NCBI GenBank assembly: GCA_021772435.1
Contig: JAJFLZ010000017.1
Span: 1-64,000 of the forward strand
Direction of reading: 5' to 3'
Length of the DNA stretch: 64,000 nucleotides
DNA from: Chlamydiota bacterium
GTDB lineage: Bacteria > Chlamydiota > Chlamydiia > Chlamydiales > JACKPQ01
The notes beneath the pieces are model-generated. The model was not told the DNA's origin and made no database searches. It saw nothing but the letters and a program-made list of their open reading frames with translations. A program made the position numbers and the translations under genes. Shown here one piece after another: positions 28,258 through 37,218 of this stretch (its first letter is position 1; each line of letters starts with the position of its first letter).

Positions 28258-28968
28258 ATGAAAAAAGCCGTTATTGCCTTCACCATCTTATTATGCTTTG
28301 CGCATACAGTAGATGCTCGAACCTATACAAAAAACGACTATTTTGCAATTGAACAGCAAGATCAATTTGTAAATGAAGTATTTTTCAAAAATAAAAGAGA
28401 TGGCGTTTTTGTCGATATTGGGGCACATGCCGGCATTTTGTTTAGCAATACGTACTTTTTCGAAAAGCACCTAAACTGGGCAGGGATTTGCATCGAACCA
28501 TCTCCCATTAGATTCAAGCAATTACAAAACGGAAGAAATTGTATTTGCGTTAACGCTGCTATTGCCAATGAAAACACAACCATGAAATTTGCTGACATGC
28601 ATGCTGGCTGGACAAGTGGCCTATTGAGCAAATATGAAAAACAGCACGCAAAAAAATGGAATGTCAGTGGAAGCATCAAGCAAGGCCGCACAAAAGTCAT
28701 CGACGTACAATGTATCAAACTCAATGACTTACTAGAAGAGCACAACATGTATCATATCGACTTTCTCGATATCGACACAGAAGGTGGCGAGTTTGAGATT
28801 TTACAATCGATTGATTACGACAAATTTAATATTGACGTGATCTGTGTAGAAGTACACCCTTACGCGCAAAACCCTACAACATTCTTAGAATCCAAAAATT
28901 ACAAATTCGTCAAAAGATTAGGGAAAGACGTTGTGTATAAAAAGCTAAAAGCCGAAGAGGACATTTAG
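28258..28968 (+). CDS. FkbM-family methyltransferase with signal peptide
   Basis: About 236 residues from ATG 28258 (AGGTG upstream); an in-frame GTG at 28249 is less likely. MKKAVIAFTILLCFAHTVDA is a signal peptide, unusual for a methyltransferase. The SAM-binding motif is VFVDIGAHAGI (about 50-60), followed by GICIEPSPIRFKQLQ and, near 165, FLDIDTEGGEFEILQS, the FkbM signature. The substrate is unknown; export suggests an envelope or secreted target. The last 24 bp overlap the convergent outer-membrane gene. Confidence 0.8.
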   Translation: MKKAVIAFTILLCFAHTVDARTYTKNDYFAIEQQDQFVNEVFFKNKRDGVFVDIGAHAGILFSNTYFFEKHLNWAGICIEPSPIRFKQLQNGRNCICVNAAIANENTTMKFADMHAGWTSGLLSKYEKQHAKKWNVSGSIKQGRTKVIDVQCIKLNDLLEEHNMYHIDFLDIDTEGGEFEILQSIDYDKFNIDVICVEVHPYAQNPTTFLESKNYKFVKRLGKDVVYKKLKAEEDI

Positions 28969-29829
28969 CAAAACGCCTTGAAGGAATAAATTTCCATTAT
29001 TAGCTCCACCTCGCAGTAGAGGGCGAAATTGGTTTTGGCTAAAATAAGCTTGGGCATCATAGCCAACCGTAATGCGCATCAAAAAATCGGCATACGTGTA
29101 CTGGTAATAAGGACCAGCTAAGATTTCTAGCACCGCCTGTAAATTGCTAGTATCGCTTTTCAGATTAACTAGGCTACTGCCATCTTGCGTCTCCTTTTGC
29201 GTCACATCAAAACAGCTCCACAAAAGCGCGCCCGCAACATTCACATTCAGACCAAAAGCTGAATTAAACTTCCACAGTGAATCAAAAGTAAAACGGGGTC
29301 CGATCCCCCACATATCATTATCCATCTTCAATCGATCATCTAAAATCGCAATATCAAACGTCTGATCAATCCATGCAGTCTTAATACCAATGCCAGGACT
29401 TAACTCTAGCCATCCACGCGGGTAAAAATTCGCCCGCATGCCCACATCTAGCGTATTAAATGCTATATCCCATTTAGCTTTGGCACTCGTTGCATACATC
29501 AAATCGGCAGCACACGCATTCCAAATTGGAAACACACTATCTGCACTCGCCTGTCCATCTCCGCTGCCGCAAAAAGTCGTCCACAAACCATAAACTACAA
29601 AATCTCTGGCGGGAATCAAAAACCCAGCACCCACTCGACCACCAACGCCCCAATCAAACGAGATATCTTCAAATGAACCATCGATGATTCCAGACGAGCT
29701 TTTGCTCGTCACGACATAATCGAGACCCGACTGATGCGGATACCAAAACAAAGGCCCGCCTTCAACAAAATATCTAGGAACCGCCTGTAAGGATGCTAAG
29801 CAAATTAGCGTAAGAAATATCCCCCTCAT
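28945..29829 (-). CDS. Lpg1974-like / MOMP-type outer-membrane beta-barrel protein
   Basis: 294 residues. The signal peptide MRGIFLTLICLASLQAVPR is followed by FVEGGPLFWYPHQSGLDYV, resembling the start of Legionella-type major outer-membrane proteins. Alternating amphipathic strands continue to the C-terminal LFLQGVLLNVLFGF, which ends in phenylalanine as BAM substrates do. Probably a porin-like protein. It is 7 bp downstream of the antiporter gene on the same strand. Confidence 0.7.
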   Translation of the reverse strand: MRGIFLTLICLASLQAVPRYFVEGGPLFWYPHQSGLDYVVTSKSSSGIIDGSFEDISFDWGVGGRVGAGFLIPARDFVVYGLWTTFCGSGDGQASADSVFPIWNACAADLMYATSAKAKWDIAFNTLDVGMRANFYPRGWLELSPGIGIKTAWIDQTFDIAILDDRLKMDNDMWGIGPRFTFDSLWKFNSAFGLNVNVAGALLWSCFDVTQKETQDGSSLVNLKSDTSNLQAVLEILAGPYYQYTYADFLMRITVGYDAQAYFSQNQFRPLLRGGANNGNLFLQGVLLNVLFGF

Positions 29830-29836
29830 TAGTCAT

Positions 29837-31285
29837 CTACCTCATTGTGAAGAAAAAGATGGCAAGGAAGACAAGCGTTGGTCCGATAGCGCCGATAAAG
29901 AGATAGAGGGGCGAGACGCCGCCGCGGAAGTATTTGCGCAAGATCATTTGACCAGCAGGATTAGGTGCGTTGGCAATGACGGTGAGACCGCCGCCGATAA
30001 TCACACCGCTCATGATGGCGTACTTAAGAGACTCTGTCAGGGTTGGTAGGAGCGAGGCGAGGTAAACGACCGCTGCGTTATCATTGAAGGCGGTAAGTAC
30101 CACACCTGAGAGCATGAGCGCACCTTGCGCCAGACCGCCAAGGGCAGGTTCGATCCACCAGGCTTGCAGCCCGCCATGAATGACAAGCCCTGCCAAGAAA
30201 AAGCCGACCAAAACGGGGCGCTTGAGCGAGAGCGCAAACTGGTGCGGCGCTGTTGCATGATGAAAGCCAAGGAAAAGCAAGAAGCTCCCGATAAATACAG
30301 GTGGATAGTGGGAGTTCAGGACAATCCAAAAAAGTAACACAAGATGTGTGATCGTAATCCAAATTGGAACGGGCTCTTTATCTTCTTCAGCTGGCGTGTG
30401 CCCTTTCATATGAGCTTTTGACCTCTCCAAGCTACGCAATTCTTTTTTGAAGATAAACCAGCCTGCAGAGTTGCACGCCAAAATACCAATGAACGCTTTC
30501 CATCCAAAATGAGAAAACATGTACCACGAGGACCAACCCCAGCATTTAGCAACGATCAGAACAGGTGGAGCTGCAAAGTTTGTCAAAACGCCACCAACAG
30601 AGATATTGACAAAGAGTAGACCAATGGTTGCGTAGGCAAGTTTTGGGTTGGGCTTGTACTGGTAAAATTGACGACCGAGAAGAAGGGCAGCAAGTGTCAT
30701 GGCACCGGCTTCTGTAATAAAAGATCCTAGCAAAGGACCGATTGTTAAAATCGAAAACCACCAAGCAGACACGCTGCCACCTAGTGTTTGAGCAACGCGG
30801 CGCATGGCATTTTCAGCCAGGCGCACAAGCGGGCGTGTAGCAGTTAGGCACATCACAACAACGACAAAAATGGGTTCGGTGTAGGAGCGGTTATCAATGT
30901 AGGCTACAGCGGTGCGCCAATCATAAAAACCGGTGATGGCAATAAATAGTGGCACAACCCAAATACCAAAAATGACTTCGACTTCGCCTAAAAAATAAAA
31001 AATCTCAGCAAAAAAGCTTTTATCGGAAACGCTTGCTCCATCAAAAATCTCGGTATCGGCTTTAGGTCTTTTGTGTCTTTTCTTTCTCTCGTGTAAGACC
31101 TCAAAACGTCTAGCCACTTGGGTAAATTTGTTAGCAAAAAATGTGTGCAAAATAGCTAAAGTAAAAATAATTAATGAGATGACGTGAAAAGAGCTAAATG
31201 CGGCATCTTCAAGCACAGAGGTCATCGGAGTATCTTGAACGAGTGATTCAGTACATACCTGAGCTGCTTGTGCTAAGAGAAACAT
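29837..31285 (-). CDS. Putative Na+/H+ antiporter (PF07399-like)
   Basis: About 482 residues from ATG 31285 (GGGA upstream), with about 11-12 membrane segments. Distinctive regions are PLLGSFITEAGAMTLAALLLG, LFVNISVGGVLTNFAAPPVL, and near the C-terminus LTAFNDNAAVVYLASL followed by IIGGGLTVIANAPNPAG. This NDN/NAPNP arrangement is that of the ArsB/NhaD-type antiporter superfamily. Ion specificity is inferred. An internal basic stretch (about 68-80, HERKKRHKRPKAD) is cytoplasmic. Confidence 0.75.
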   Translation of the reverse strand: MFLLAQAAQVCTESLVQDTPMTSVLEDAAFSSFHVISLIIFTLAILHTFFANKFTQVARRFEVLHERKKRHKRPKADTEIFDGASVSDKSFFAEIFYFLGEVEVIFGIWVVPLFIAITGFYDWRTAVAYIDNRSYTEPIFVVVVMCLTATRPLVRLAENAMRRVAQTLGGSVSAWWFSILTIGPLLGSFITEAGAMTLAALLLGRQFYQYKPNPKLAYATIGLLFVNISVGGVLTNFAAPPVLIVAKCWGWSSWYMFSHFGWKAFIGILACNSAGWFIFKKELRSLERSKAHMKGHTPAEEDKEPVPIWITITHLVLLFWIVLNSHYPPVFIGSFLLFLGFHHATAPHQFALSLKRPVLVGFFLAGLVIHGGLQAWWIEPALGGLAQGALMLSGVVLTAFNDNAAVVYLASLLPTLTESLKYAIMSGVIIGGGLTVIANAPNPAGQMILRKYFRGGVSPLYLFIGAIGPTLVFLAIFFFTMR

Positions 31286-31420
31286 TTTAATTCCCAATTG
31301 TTATCAAAGTTGTCCAAATATGATCGCATTATTCTCCCTGTAAGGATAAATTGCAAGCCTCAATATACAAATTCTTTTTTTTAAAACCAGAGAAAAAGTG
31401 ATTTATGGTAAAATGATGGC

Positions 31421-32353
31421 ATGAAAATATTACTTGTTTTGATCTGCTTATCTTTTTCCCTATTTGGCTCGATGCGAACTAAGCTATCTGATGCCGAGCC
31501 CGGGTGCTATGCTGTTTTCGAGAGTCAAAAAACCGTAACAGTACTGAGCCTGCATTCTAAAAAAGATTCAACAATAATTCTAGAAGAGATCTCGGCGCCA
31601 AGCTCTACAATAAATAAAAGCTGGGACTACAAATCCTGGGTCTCTAAAGGCGCGCCAGGAAATACCTCTTGGATCCAATACGAATTTGACTCAGAAAGTG
31701 GTCATCTTCTCGAGTGCTATTCTTTCACACAAGAAGGCTGGCTGAAAGGCAATGATGGACTGCTCTCTACCCTTCTCAACTTAGAGCTTAAACCCATCTC
31801 CGAAAATAACCGTAAACGTATCGGTGCTACGCCTCCCCACCATGCCATCGATATCCGCCCCATCTGGAACCCTCCAAAATTTGTCCATGGCTCGCAAATC
31901 AAGCACGCCAAATTCGATGCTCTAAAAACCCACTGGCCAAGTGACGAATCTGAAATTGCGGAAAGAAAAATCGAGCTCTATTTTGACCAAACAGGATTCC
32001 CTTTTCCCTACTGGATCGAAATCAAAGGCACAATAGATAGCAATATCCACGCCATCGACTCAGGAAATGAGATGCAATCGCCACGCACGCATCTGCCAAG
32101 ACGTTATCCTCAAGTGCTCGGCAGCTACCGCAAACACGAATCATTACTGCGTTTGACATTGCAAACGCCCCTCTACTACAAACATTTTCAGCTCTACAAC
32201 GGATCAAGGCAGCTTCCCTGCATGTTCATTCAACAAAACGATGAGCTCATACTAGAGATCGACCCCACAAACGTCCAACCAGACCAGCCCCTCATGCTCA
32301 CCCCCGATAGCCATCCCCACATCTTCGTCGACTTGCCACCCTTGCCAAATTAA
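31421..32353 (+). CDS. Exported protein of unknown function
   Basis: 310 residues. MKILLVLICLSFSLFGS is a signal peptide. I recognise no domain. The mature part is mixed alpha/beta with short conserved-looking blocks such as HHAIDIRPIWNPP and RKIELYFDQTGFPFPYWIEI, the latter reminiscent of a lipoprotein-carrier-like strand pair. It lies 26 bp upstream of lepB on the same strand, so the two may be cotranscribed. Confidence 0.6.
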   Translation: MKILLVLICLSFSLFGSMRTKLSDAEPGCYAVFESQKTVTVLSLHSKKDSTIILEEISAPSSTINKSWDYKSWVSKGAPGNTSWIQYEFDSESGHLLECYSFTQEGWLKGNDGLLSTLLNLELKPISENNRKRIGATPPHHAIDIRPIWNPPKFVHGSQIKHAKFDALKTHWPSDESEIAERKIELYFDQTGFPFPYWIEIKGTIDSNIHAIDSGNEMQSPRTHLPRRYPQVLGSYRKHESLLRLTLQTPLYYKHFQLYNGSRQLPCMFIQQNDELILEIDPTNVQPDQPLMLTPDSHPHIFVDLPPLPN

Positions 32354-32379
32354 TCCATCTCGCCTAAACTCGATTAGCT

Positions 32380-34245
32380 ATGGATAAAGTCTACAGTTTA
32401 CGCAAGTGCAAACATATTCTCCGGCATACATTTAAGCAGTACCGCAGGCGCGGAAAAAAGCTGGATGTGGAAACGCGCGCCAACATATTCGATTCGATGG
32501 TTGCTCTGCAAGATGCCATCATCGTTAAAGACAAACCCGACGCAAACCAAAAAGCCCATGCACTAGAAGCTCTTTACGATGCTCACTTTGAAAGATCTAT
32601 GCCCATCCGATTTATGCATAGTGCAATTGGTTTAGCAATCGTACTAGGTTTTGCCATCTTGATTCGGCAAGTCTGGTTTGAGCTGTACGAGATTCCGACA
32701 GGCTCGATGCGTCCCACCCTTCAAGAAAAAGATCGTCTCATCGTTTCCAAATCACCCTTTGGAATCAATATTCCACTCACCCCTGACCACTTCTACTTTA
32801 ATCCCGATTTAGTCCAAAGAGGCGATACCGTCGTTTTCACAACTGCAGGCATGGACATTCCCGATAGCAACATGCTCTACTTCTACATCTTTCCAGGAAA
32901 AAAACAATACGTGAAACGCCTGATTGGAAAACCTGGAGATACACTCTATTATTACGGCGGACAGATTTACGGCATCGACAGATTTGGTAACTCCATCGAC
33001 AAAGAATTGCAAAACCCCAAACTAGGTTACGTCAATCACGTGCCTTTCATTCACTTTGAAGGCAAACCACAACTTCCCTCTCACCCCAAAAACGGCATCT
33101 ACACTCCCCTGATAATCAAACAAACAGGCCAACCCGTTGCTAAACTGAGCGCTTATTCGACCGGGCATATCCAAGGTCAGATGCTGCCCAATCCGGGCAA
33201 GCCTGAAGGCACGCCTGCAACAATTGGCGACTATTACGATCTCTGGGGCTTTAAAAACTACGCGATGTGCCGCCTTCTAACACCTTCGAAAGCTGCTCAA
33301 TTCTATCCTCAGCAAAAATTGGAAACTGCTAACCTCTATCTAGAGCTCACTCACCACCCATCGATCAAAAATGCTCACCTAGTTCAAAACTACAAGGGCC
33401 ACTACATGCCCGCGATCAATCTATCCCAAACGCTCTTACCTCTCGAGACTCCCCACCTCTATCACCTCTACAAGTCACTCACCACTGCACGTTTCATCGT
33501 CTCAGATGGACTTGCCAGGCGCTACGGTGCACCTAAAATGAAACACCCTACTTATCCTCAAATGCCGCACATACCCGATGGCACCTACCAATTCCAACAA
33601 GGTATCGCCTTCAAAGTAGGTCCTGGAGCTATTTTAAGCAAACTCCCTCCAGATCACGCACTCAATCAATACGATGAAAAACGCCTACTCACTCTTTACA
33701 ACCTCGGCATCGAATTTAACACCTACTTCAAACCCTCCCATCCAAATCAGATGCTGCCATCTCGCTACGCATACTTCCGCCACGGTAATCTCTACTCGAT
33801 GAACATGCCTATTTTAAAAGCAGATGATCCTACCCTTGTCCGTTTTGTGCACAGCGAATACATCCGCCAGCAAAACGCACCGACCTACGCTCCCTACCAC
33901 CCTTTTGACGATCAGGGGCCACCTTCTGGTCAAGATGATTTCCTCATGCGTTATGGCCTCACCGTTCCAGAAGGTCACTATCTCGTCCTCGGCGATAACT
34001 ACCCTATGTCGGCCGATTCACGCGACTTTGGCTTTGTTCCAGCTGGAAATCTGCGCGGTCAAGCAAGCTTTATCTTCTGGCCACCAGGCTCTCGCTTTGG
34101 CTTGCCCATCCAAAACAGCGCACCTATCTTCTCATTTCCCAACATCGTCGTCTGGATTTTAGCTCTCATCGGCATATTCTTTGCCTATCGCCATCACCGG
34201 CGTACCCATCACCTGCCGCTCGACTTTGGCGATAGGCCAGAATAA
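32380..34245 (+). CDS. lepB: Signal peptidase I, long chlamydial form
   Basis: 621 residues, about twice the bacterial norm and in line with chlamydial LepB. One membrane segment (about 80-98) is followed by EIPTGSMRPTL with catalytic Ser109 and QYVKRLIGKPGDT with general-base Lys179. The last conserved box GDNYPMSADSRDFG lies near residue 540, so about 350 residues are inserted between boxes D and E. A second hydrophobic segment (VVWILALIGIFFAY) lies near the C-terminus. It cleaves signal peptides of exported proteins. Its last 74 bp are duplicated at 35620-35692. Confidence 0.92.
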   Translation: MDKVYSLRKCKHILRHTFKQYRRRGKKLDVETRANIFDSMVALQDAIIVKDKPDANQKAHALEALYDAHFERSMPIRFMHSAIGLAIVLGFAILIRQVWFELYEIPTGSMRPTLQEKDRLIVSKSPFGINIPLTPDHFYFNPDLVQRGDTVVFTTAGMDIPDSNMLYFYIFPGKKQYVKRLIGKPGDTLYYYGGQIYGIDRFGNSIDKELQNPKLGYVNHVPFIHFEGKPQLPSHPKNGIYTPLIIKQTGQPVAKLSAYSTGHIQGQMLPNPGKPEGTPATIGDYYDLWGFKNYAMCRLLTPSKAAQFYPQQKLETANLYLELTHHPSIKNAHLVQNYKGHYMPAINLSQTLLPLETPHLYHLYKSLTTARFIVSDGLARRYGAPKMKHPTYPQMPHIPDGTYQFQQGIAFKVGPGAILSKLPPDHALNQYDEKRLLTLYNLGIEFNTYFKPSHPNQMLPSRYAYFRHGNLYSMNMPILKADDPTLVRFVHSEYIRQQNAPTYAPYHPFDDQGPPSGQDDFLMRYGLTVPEGHYLVLGDNYPMSADSRDFGFVPAGNLRGQASFIFWPPGSRFGLPIQNSAPIFSFPNIVVWILALIGIFFAYRHHRRTHHLPLDFGDRPE

Positions 34246-34253
34246 AAGCTAAA

Positions 34254-34350
34254 ATTCTCTTACCATCAAAATCGATATCGAAGGCAGAGGATGTGTCATC
34301 CTATTTAGCACTAAATACACATAGTCCCAGAGGCCAAAATAATTACCTAT
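34254..34350 (-). pseudogene. Decayed copy 1 of the small membrane gene at 36850
   Basis: Directly after lepB, the plus-strand text TACCATCAAAATCGATAT matches TGCCATCAAAATCGAAAT inside the gene at 36850-37218, with further matches on both sides. A second block (about 34305-34335, ATACACATAGTCCCAGAG) matches 37090-37110 of the same gene. The part between is deleted. It is the oldest-looking of two decayed copies, and shows that lepB once directly faced this gene. Confidence 0.6.
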
Positions 34351-34379
34351 TGATATTAATTCACAGCAAACCTAAAGTT

Positions 34380-34393
34380 AGGCGCTTATATTT
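34380..34393 (+). repeat. 14-bp direct repeat, left of the deaminase gene
   Basis: AGGCGCTTATATTT here and again at 35443-35456, an exact 14-mer 1063 bp apart, bracketing the deaminase-like gene. It could be a duplicated target, a recombination site or a trace of segment duplication. Confidence 0.7.
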
Positions 34394-34413
34394 ATTTTAA
34401 TCCTGGAGAGCGC

Positions 34414-35439
34414 ATGTCAACAGTTTCTATTCAATCTACATTTATTGACCAACTCGTACCAGCACTCCATAATTACAATAGGCTAAAACAACAGCCAAAG
34501 TCCGAAATCCATCTGCATTTGGGAGGGTCGTATCCTCAAAGTTATTTAACAAAAATCGCGACCGCCCAACAAGCCCAACAGTTGCAGGACTTGATCGCAC
34601 AGATTAGAAATCGTGATATGTCTTATGAAAGTATTTTTGCTCAGTTTTTCCCTCTAATTGAAAAAATTGTGATCACTAACCGCCAAGTTGAAGATGGAGT
34701 TGTTGCTCTTTGCGATGAGCTTGCAAAAGACCACGTGACTTATGTCGAAATCCGCACTGGGTTAAAACAATTGGGTGGTTCAACCTGGGAAGATTATCTC
34801 AATGCGGTCATGAAGGGAATGCATCGCGGTGCTCAAAATAACCCAAACTTAAAAGTGAGTTTAATTTTAAGTTTACGCCGTAATTCTAGCCAAGAAGAAG
34901 CTAAAGAAGCCGTTGATTTAGCTTTAGAACATGGCGTTGTTGGGTTAGACATATCGGGAGACATCACAAAAGGCAATATTCAAAACATCATGCCTGAATT
35001 ACTACGAGCTAAACAAGAGCATCTACCTATCACACTACATATCGGAGAAAATAAAAAAGAATTGACCCAAACAATTGAAGTCGGCGGAAATAGAATTTCT
35101 CAACAACTTTTTGAACTTCAAACACTGAATCCTAAACGCGTTGGCCATGCCGTCCACCTAACCCAAGAAGCCAAAAATTGGATAGTGGAAAAAAAGATAC
35201 CCATTGAATGCTGTCCTAGTAGTAGCGTAATGGCTGGCATGATATCTTCTTATCACGAACATCCAGCTTATGAGCTATATCATAATGGCCATCCTTGTAT
35301 TTTCTGTAGCGATGACACACTACCTTTCATAACCACTTTATCGCAGGAACTTACCATTGCAGCGCAATGTTTAAATCAAGACCCACAAGAACTTGCTGAG
35401 CACCAGCGCCAACTCGTCGAAGAACATAGATTCAAATAA
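34414..35439 (+). CDS. Adenosine deaminase-family protein (ADAL-like)
   Basis: 341 residues, ATG with GGAG upstream. Metal and catalytic motifs of the family are in order: SEIHLHLGGS (His33, His35), TLHIGE (His209, catalytic Glu212), GHAVHL (about 245) and CSDDT (about 298-302). The usual CPTSN block appears as CCPSSS. The overall pattern resembles eukaryotic ADA-like (N6-methyl-AMP deaminase) proteins as much as bacterial Add. It lies alone between decayed gene copies and a direct repeat, so it was probably acquired. A role in purine salvage or host nucleotide handling is inferred. Confidence 0.85.
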   Translation: MSTVSIQSTFIDQLVPALHNYNRLKQQPKSEIHLHLGGSYPQSYLTKIATAQQAQQLQDLIAQIRNRDMSYESIFAQFFPLIEKIVITNRQVEDGVVALCDELAKDHVTYVEIRTGLKQLGGSTWEDYLNAVMKGMHRGAQNNPNLKVSLILSLRRNSSQEEAKEAVDLALEHGVVGLDISGDITKGNIQNIMPELLRAKQEHLPITLHIGENKKELTQTIEVGGNRISQQLFELQTLNPKRVGHAVHLTQEAKNWIVEKKIPIECCPSSSVMAGMISSYHEHPAYELYHNGHPCIFCSDDTLPFITTLSQELTIAAQCLNQDPQELAEHQRQLVEEHRFK

Positions 35440-35442
35440 AAA

Positions 35443-35456
35443 AGGCGCTTATATTT
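35443..35456 (+). repeat. 14-bp direct repeat, right of the deaminase gene
   Basis: Exact second copy of AGGCGCTTATATTT, starting 4 bp after the deaminase stop codon. See 34380-34393. Confidence 0.7.
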
Positions 35457-35459
35457 TTG

Positions 35460-35692
35460 AAAGTTTCAAAATGCTTTGCTTAGCCTTACATGCTAAAAAT
35501 AGCTGAAAGAGTGGCAGGAGCTCTCTTGCCATCAAAATCGAAATAGGTGGCAACGGGCGCGTCATCCCATAATGCACAACCAGTGAAAAAACTAATCCCA
35601 CGCGCAACGAAATCAATCCTTATATTCTTTGCCTACCGCCACCACAGGCGTACAAACCACCTTCCACTAGATTTTGGCGATAGACCAGAATG
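35460..35692. pseudogene. Decayed copy 2 of the small membrane gene joined to a copy of the lepB 3' end
   Basis: 35460-35619 aligns collinearly with 36862-37020, the 3' part of the minus-strand gene at 36850-37218, with scattered substitutions. At 35620 the sequence switches to a copy of the last 74 bp of lepB (34172-34245), including the stop region GGCGATAGACCAGAATGA. The order small-gene-3'-end then lepB-3'-end is that of a tandem duplication junction. The rest of the gap, 35693-35914, is AT-rich and I see no gene in it. Confidence 0.85.
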
Positions 35693-35914
35693 AACCTTTA
35701 TTTATTCGCGCCAGTATAAACCCTTCTGTTTTAACAGAATCCGTCAAAACTCCCCAATGCATCTTTCAAAATATTGATCTGCATCATAACATGTTTATTA
35801 TTAGCACAAATAATTAATAATAAGTTATTTATGCTGATTCTTAAATTTAATATTTGACATAATTTTTAAGATAGTATAAACTATATTTTAATAAACTTTA
35901 AATGGGAGATAAAA

Positions 35915-36832
35915 ATGACGTTTAACTTAAAACTAGCCACCTATAATACAGGAACAAATTCTGATTATACAATGATTCATAACAGCAACCAAAGAACCTC
36001 TCAAATGGGAAAAACCGCATTTGAAGCTCTAAGTAACCAAAATATTGATGTTTTTTGCATGCAAGAAGCATTCACGTATGATTCAGGTGATGTATTTCAT
36101 AAATCAGACAGCTGGTTATCTAACGATCATGACTATATCCACAATACAAAAGGCATAGCTCTAGTTTGGAACAAGAACAAAATGACTTATGTCTCAGGTT
36201 CTGTCATACGAAATCAAAATTACCTGGTTGCAGACTTCTACAATCAACAAAGTCAAAAAATCGTCCGCATTGCCTCATTACACATCCCGGGATATAGCCT
36301 CGAAAGCTATCAAAATCAGAAAGTCGAAAAAGATAACACTTCAGAGCAGGCTAAACTTGTTGATGAATTTTTAACCAATCTAAAAATAGGCAATAAAGTA
36401 GATCACACAATCATTGGTTCTGACACAAACTCTATTCCAACTATTTATGATGGTTTCCACAAGCAATTTACAAATTCGGGTTACTCTTACGATACCACAG
36501 ATACAGAACCTACAAATTTTCATGAAATACCAGGTTCTGATCTTAAAGAACGTCAATTAGATTTTATCTTTAAATCAGGCAACTTAAGTAGCGAAAGAAT
36601 CAGTGAACCTGAGGAATTAACGCTCAAAAATGATACAAACCCAAGCGATCATATACCTGTTATCCAAAAATTGACAGCAAAGGAAACTGGCTTCTTTGTA
36701 AAAATCTTGCAATTCTTCCTAAACCTATTCCGCACGCAACCCACAGTTGCCATTGAAACCTTTGATCAATCAAAGCAATTGACAGATAATAGAACGGTTT
36801 ATCATATCTCAGAAGAAGCAAACCTTTCATAA
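35915..36832 (+). CDS. Endonuclease/exonuclease/phosphatase (EEP) fold protein
   Basis: 305 residues, ATG with GGGAG upstream. EEP motifs are in order: KLATYNTGT (about 6-14), CMQEA with the metal-binding Glu (about 47-51), IIGSDTNS (about 165-172), LDFIF and SDHIPV (about 243-248) with the catalytic Asp-His. The fold includes nucleases, inositol-phosphatases and sphingomyelinases, and the substrate is open. There is no signal peptide. The C-terminal ~55 residues hold a very hydrophobic amphipathic stretch, GFFVKILQFFLNLFRT, which may bind membranes. Very AT-rich compared with its neighbours; likely acquired, possibly an effector. Confidence 0.8.
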   Translation: MTFNLKLATYNTGTNSDYTMIHNSNQRTSQMGKTAFEALSNQNIDVFCMQEAFTYDSGDVFHKSDSWLSNDHDYIHNTKGIALVWNKNKMTYVSGSVIRNQNYLVADFYNQQSQKIVRIASLHIPGYSLESYQNQKVEKDNTSEQAKLVDEFLTNLKIGNKVDHTIIGSDTNSIPTIYDGFHKQFTNSGYSYDTTDTEPTNFHEIPGSDLKERQLDFIFKSGNLSSERISEPEELTLKNDTNPSDHIPVIQKLTAKETGFFVKILQFFLNLFRTQPTVAIETFDQSKQLTDNRTVYHISEEANLS

Positions 36833-36840
36833 GGCAATGA

Positions 36841-36861
36841 GCTAGCGGTTTATCCGCTAGC
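36841..36861. terminator. Hairpin between convergent genes
   Basis: Perfect 8-bp stem GCTAGCGG (36841-36848) / CCGCTAGC (36854-36861), placed between the EEP gene and the convergent small membrane gene and overlapping the latter's stop. It could act as a bidirectional terminator, although no strong U-run is present. Confidence 0.5.
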
Positions 36862-37218
36862 AAGCTTTAAAATGCTTTGCTTAGCCTTGCATGCTAAAAA
36901 TAGCTGAAAAAGAGGCAGGAGCTCCCTTGCCATCAAAATCGAAATAGGTGGCAATGGACGCGTCATGCCGTAGTGTACGATCAATGAGAAGGCTAGGCCG
37001 ACGCGCAGGGCCATCAATCCCTTGGCAGACGGCATGTGGTGATGTCGAAATAGGCGAAAAGCAAAAACGGCCATCATGCCGTACAAAATAAGATAAACAC
37101 AGCCCCAGAGAATAGATTTGCCTTGCAGGATATTTTGGCCAGCACTAAAAATCCACGGAATAGCCTCAATTAATGTAAAAATAAAACAAGTGCGAATATA
37201 CAAAATGGGAAACCGCAT
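36850..37218 (-). CDS. Small membrane protein of unknown function
   Basis: 122 residues with three to four membrane segments (CFIFTLIEAIPWIFSAG, ILWGCVYLILYGMMAVFAF, GLAFSLIVHYGM). Not recognised. Its ATG directly follows the ileS stop (37219) with no gap, so it is translated from the ileS transcript. Two decayed copies of its 3' part lie at 34254 and 35460, which makes it the reference point for the rearrangements beside lepB. Confidence 0.65.
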   Translation of the reverse strand: MRFPILYIRTCFIFTLIEAIPWIFSAGQNILQGKSILWGCVYLILYGMMAVFAFRLFRHHHMPSAKGLMALRVGLAFSLIVHYGMTRPLPPISILMARELLPLFQLFLACKAKQSILKLASG

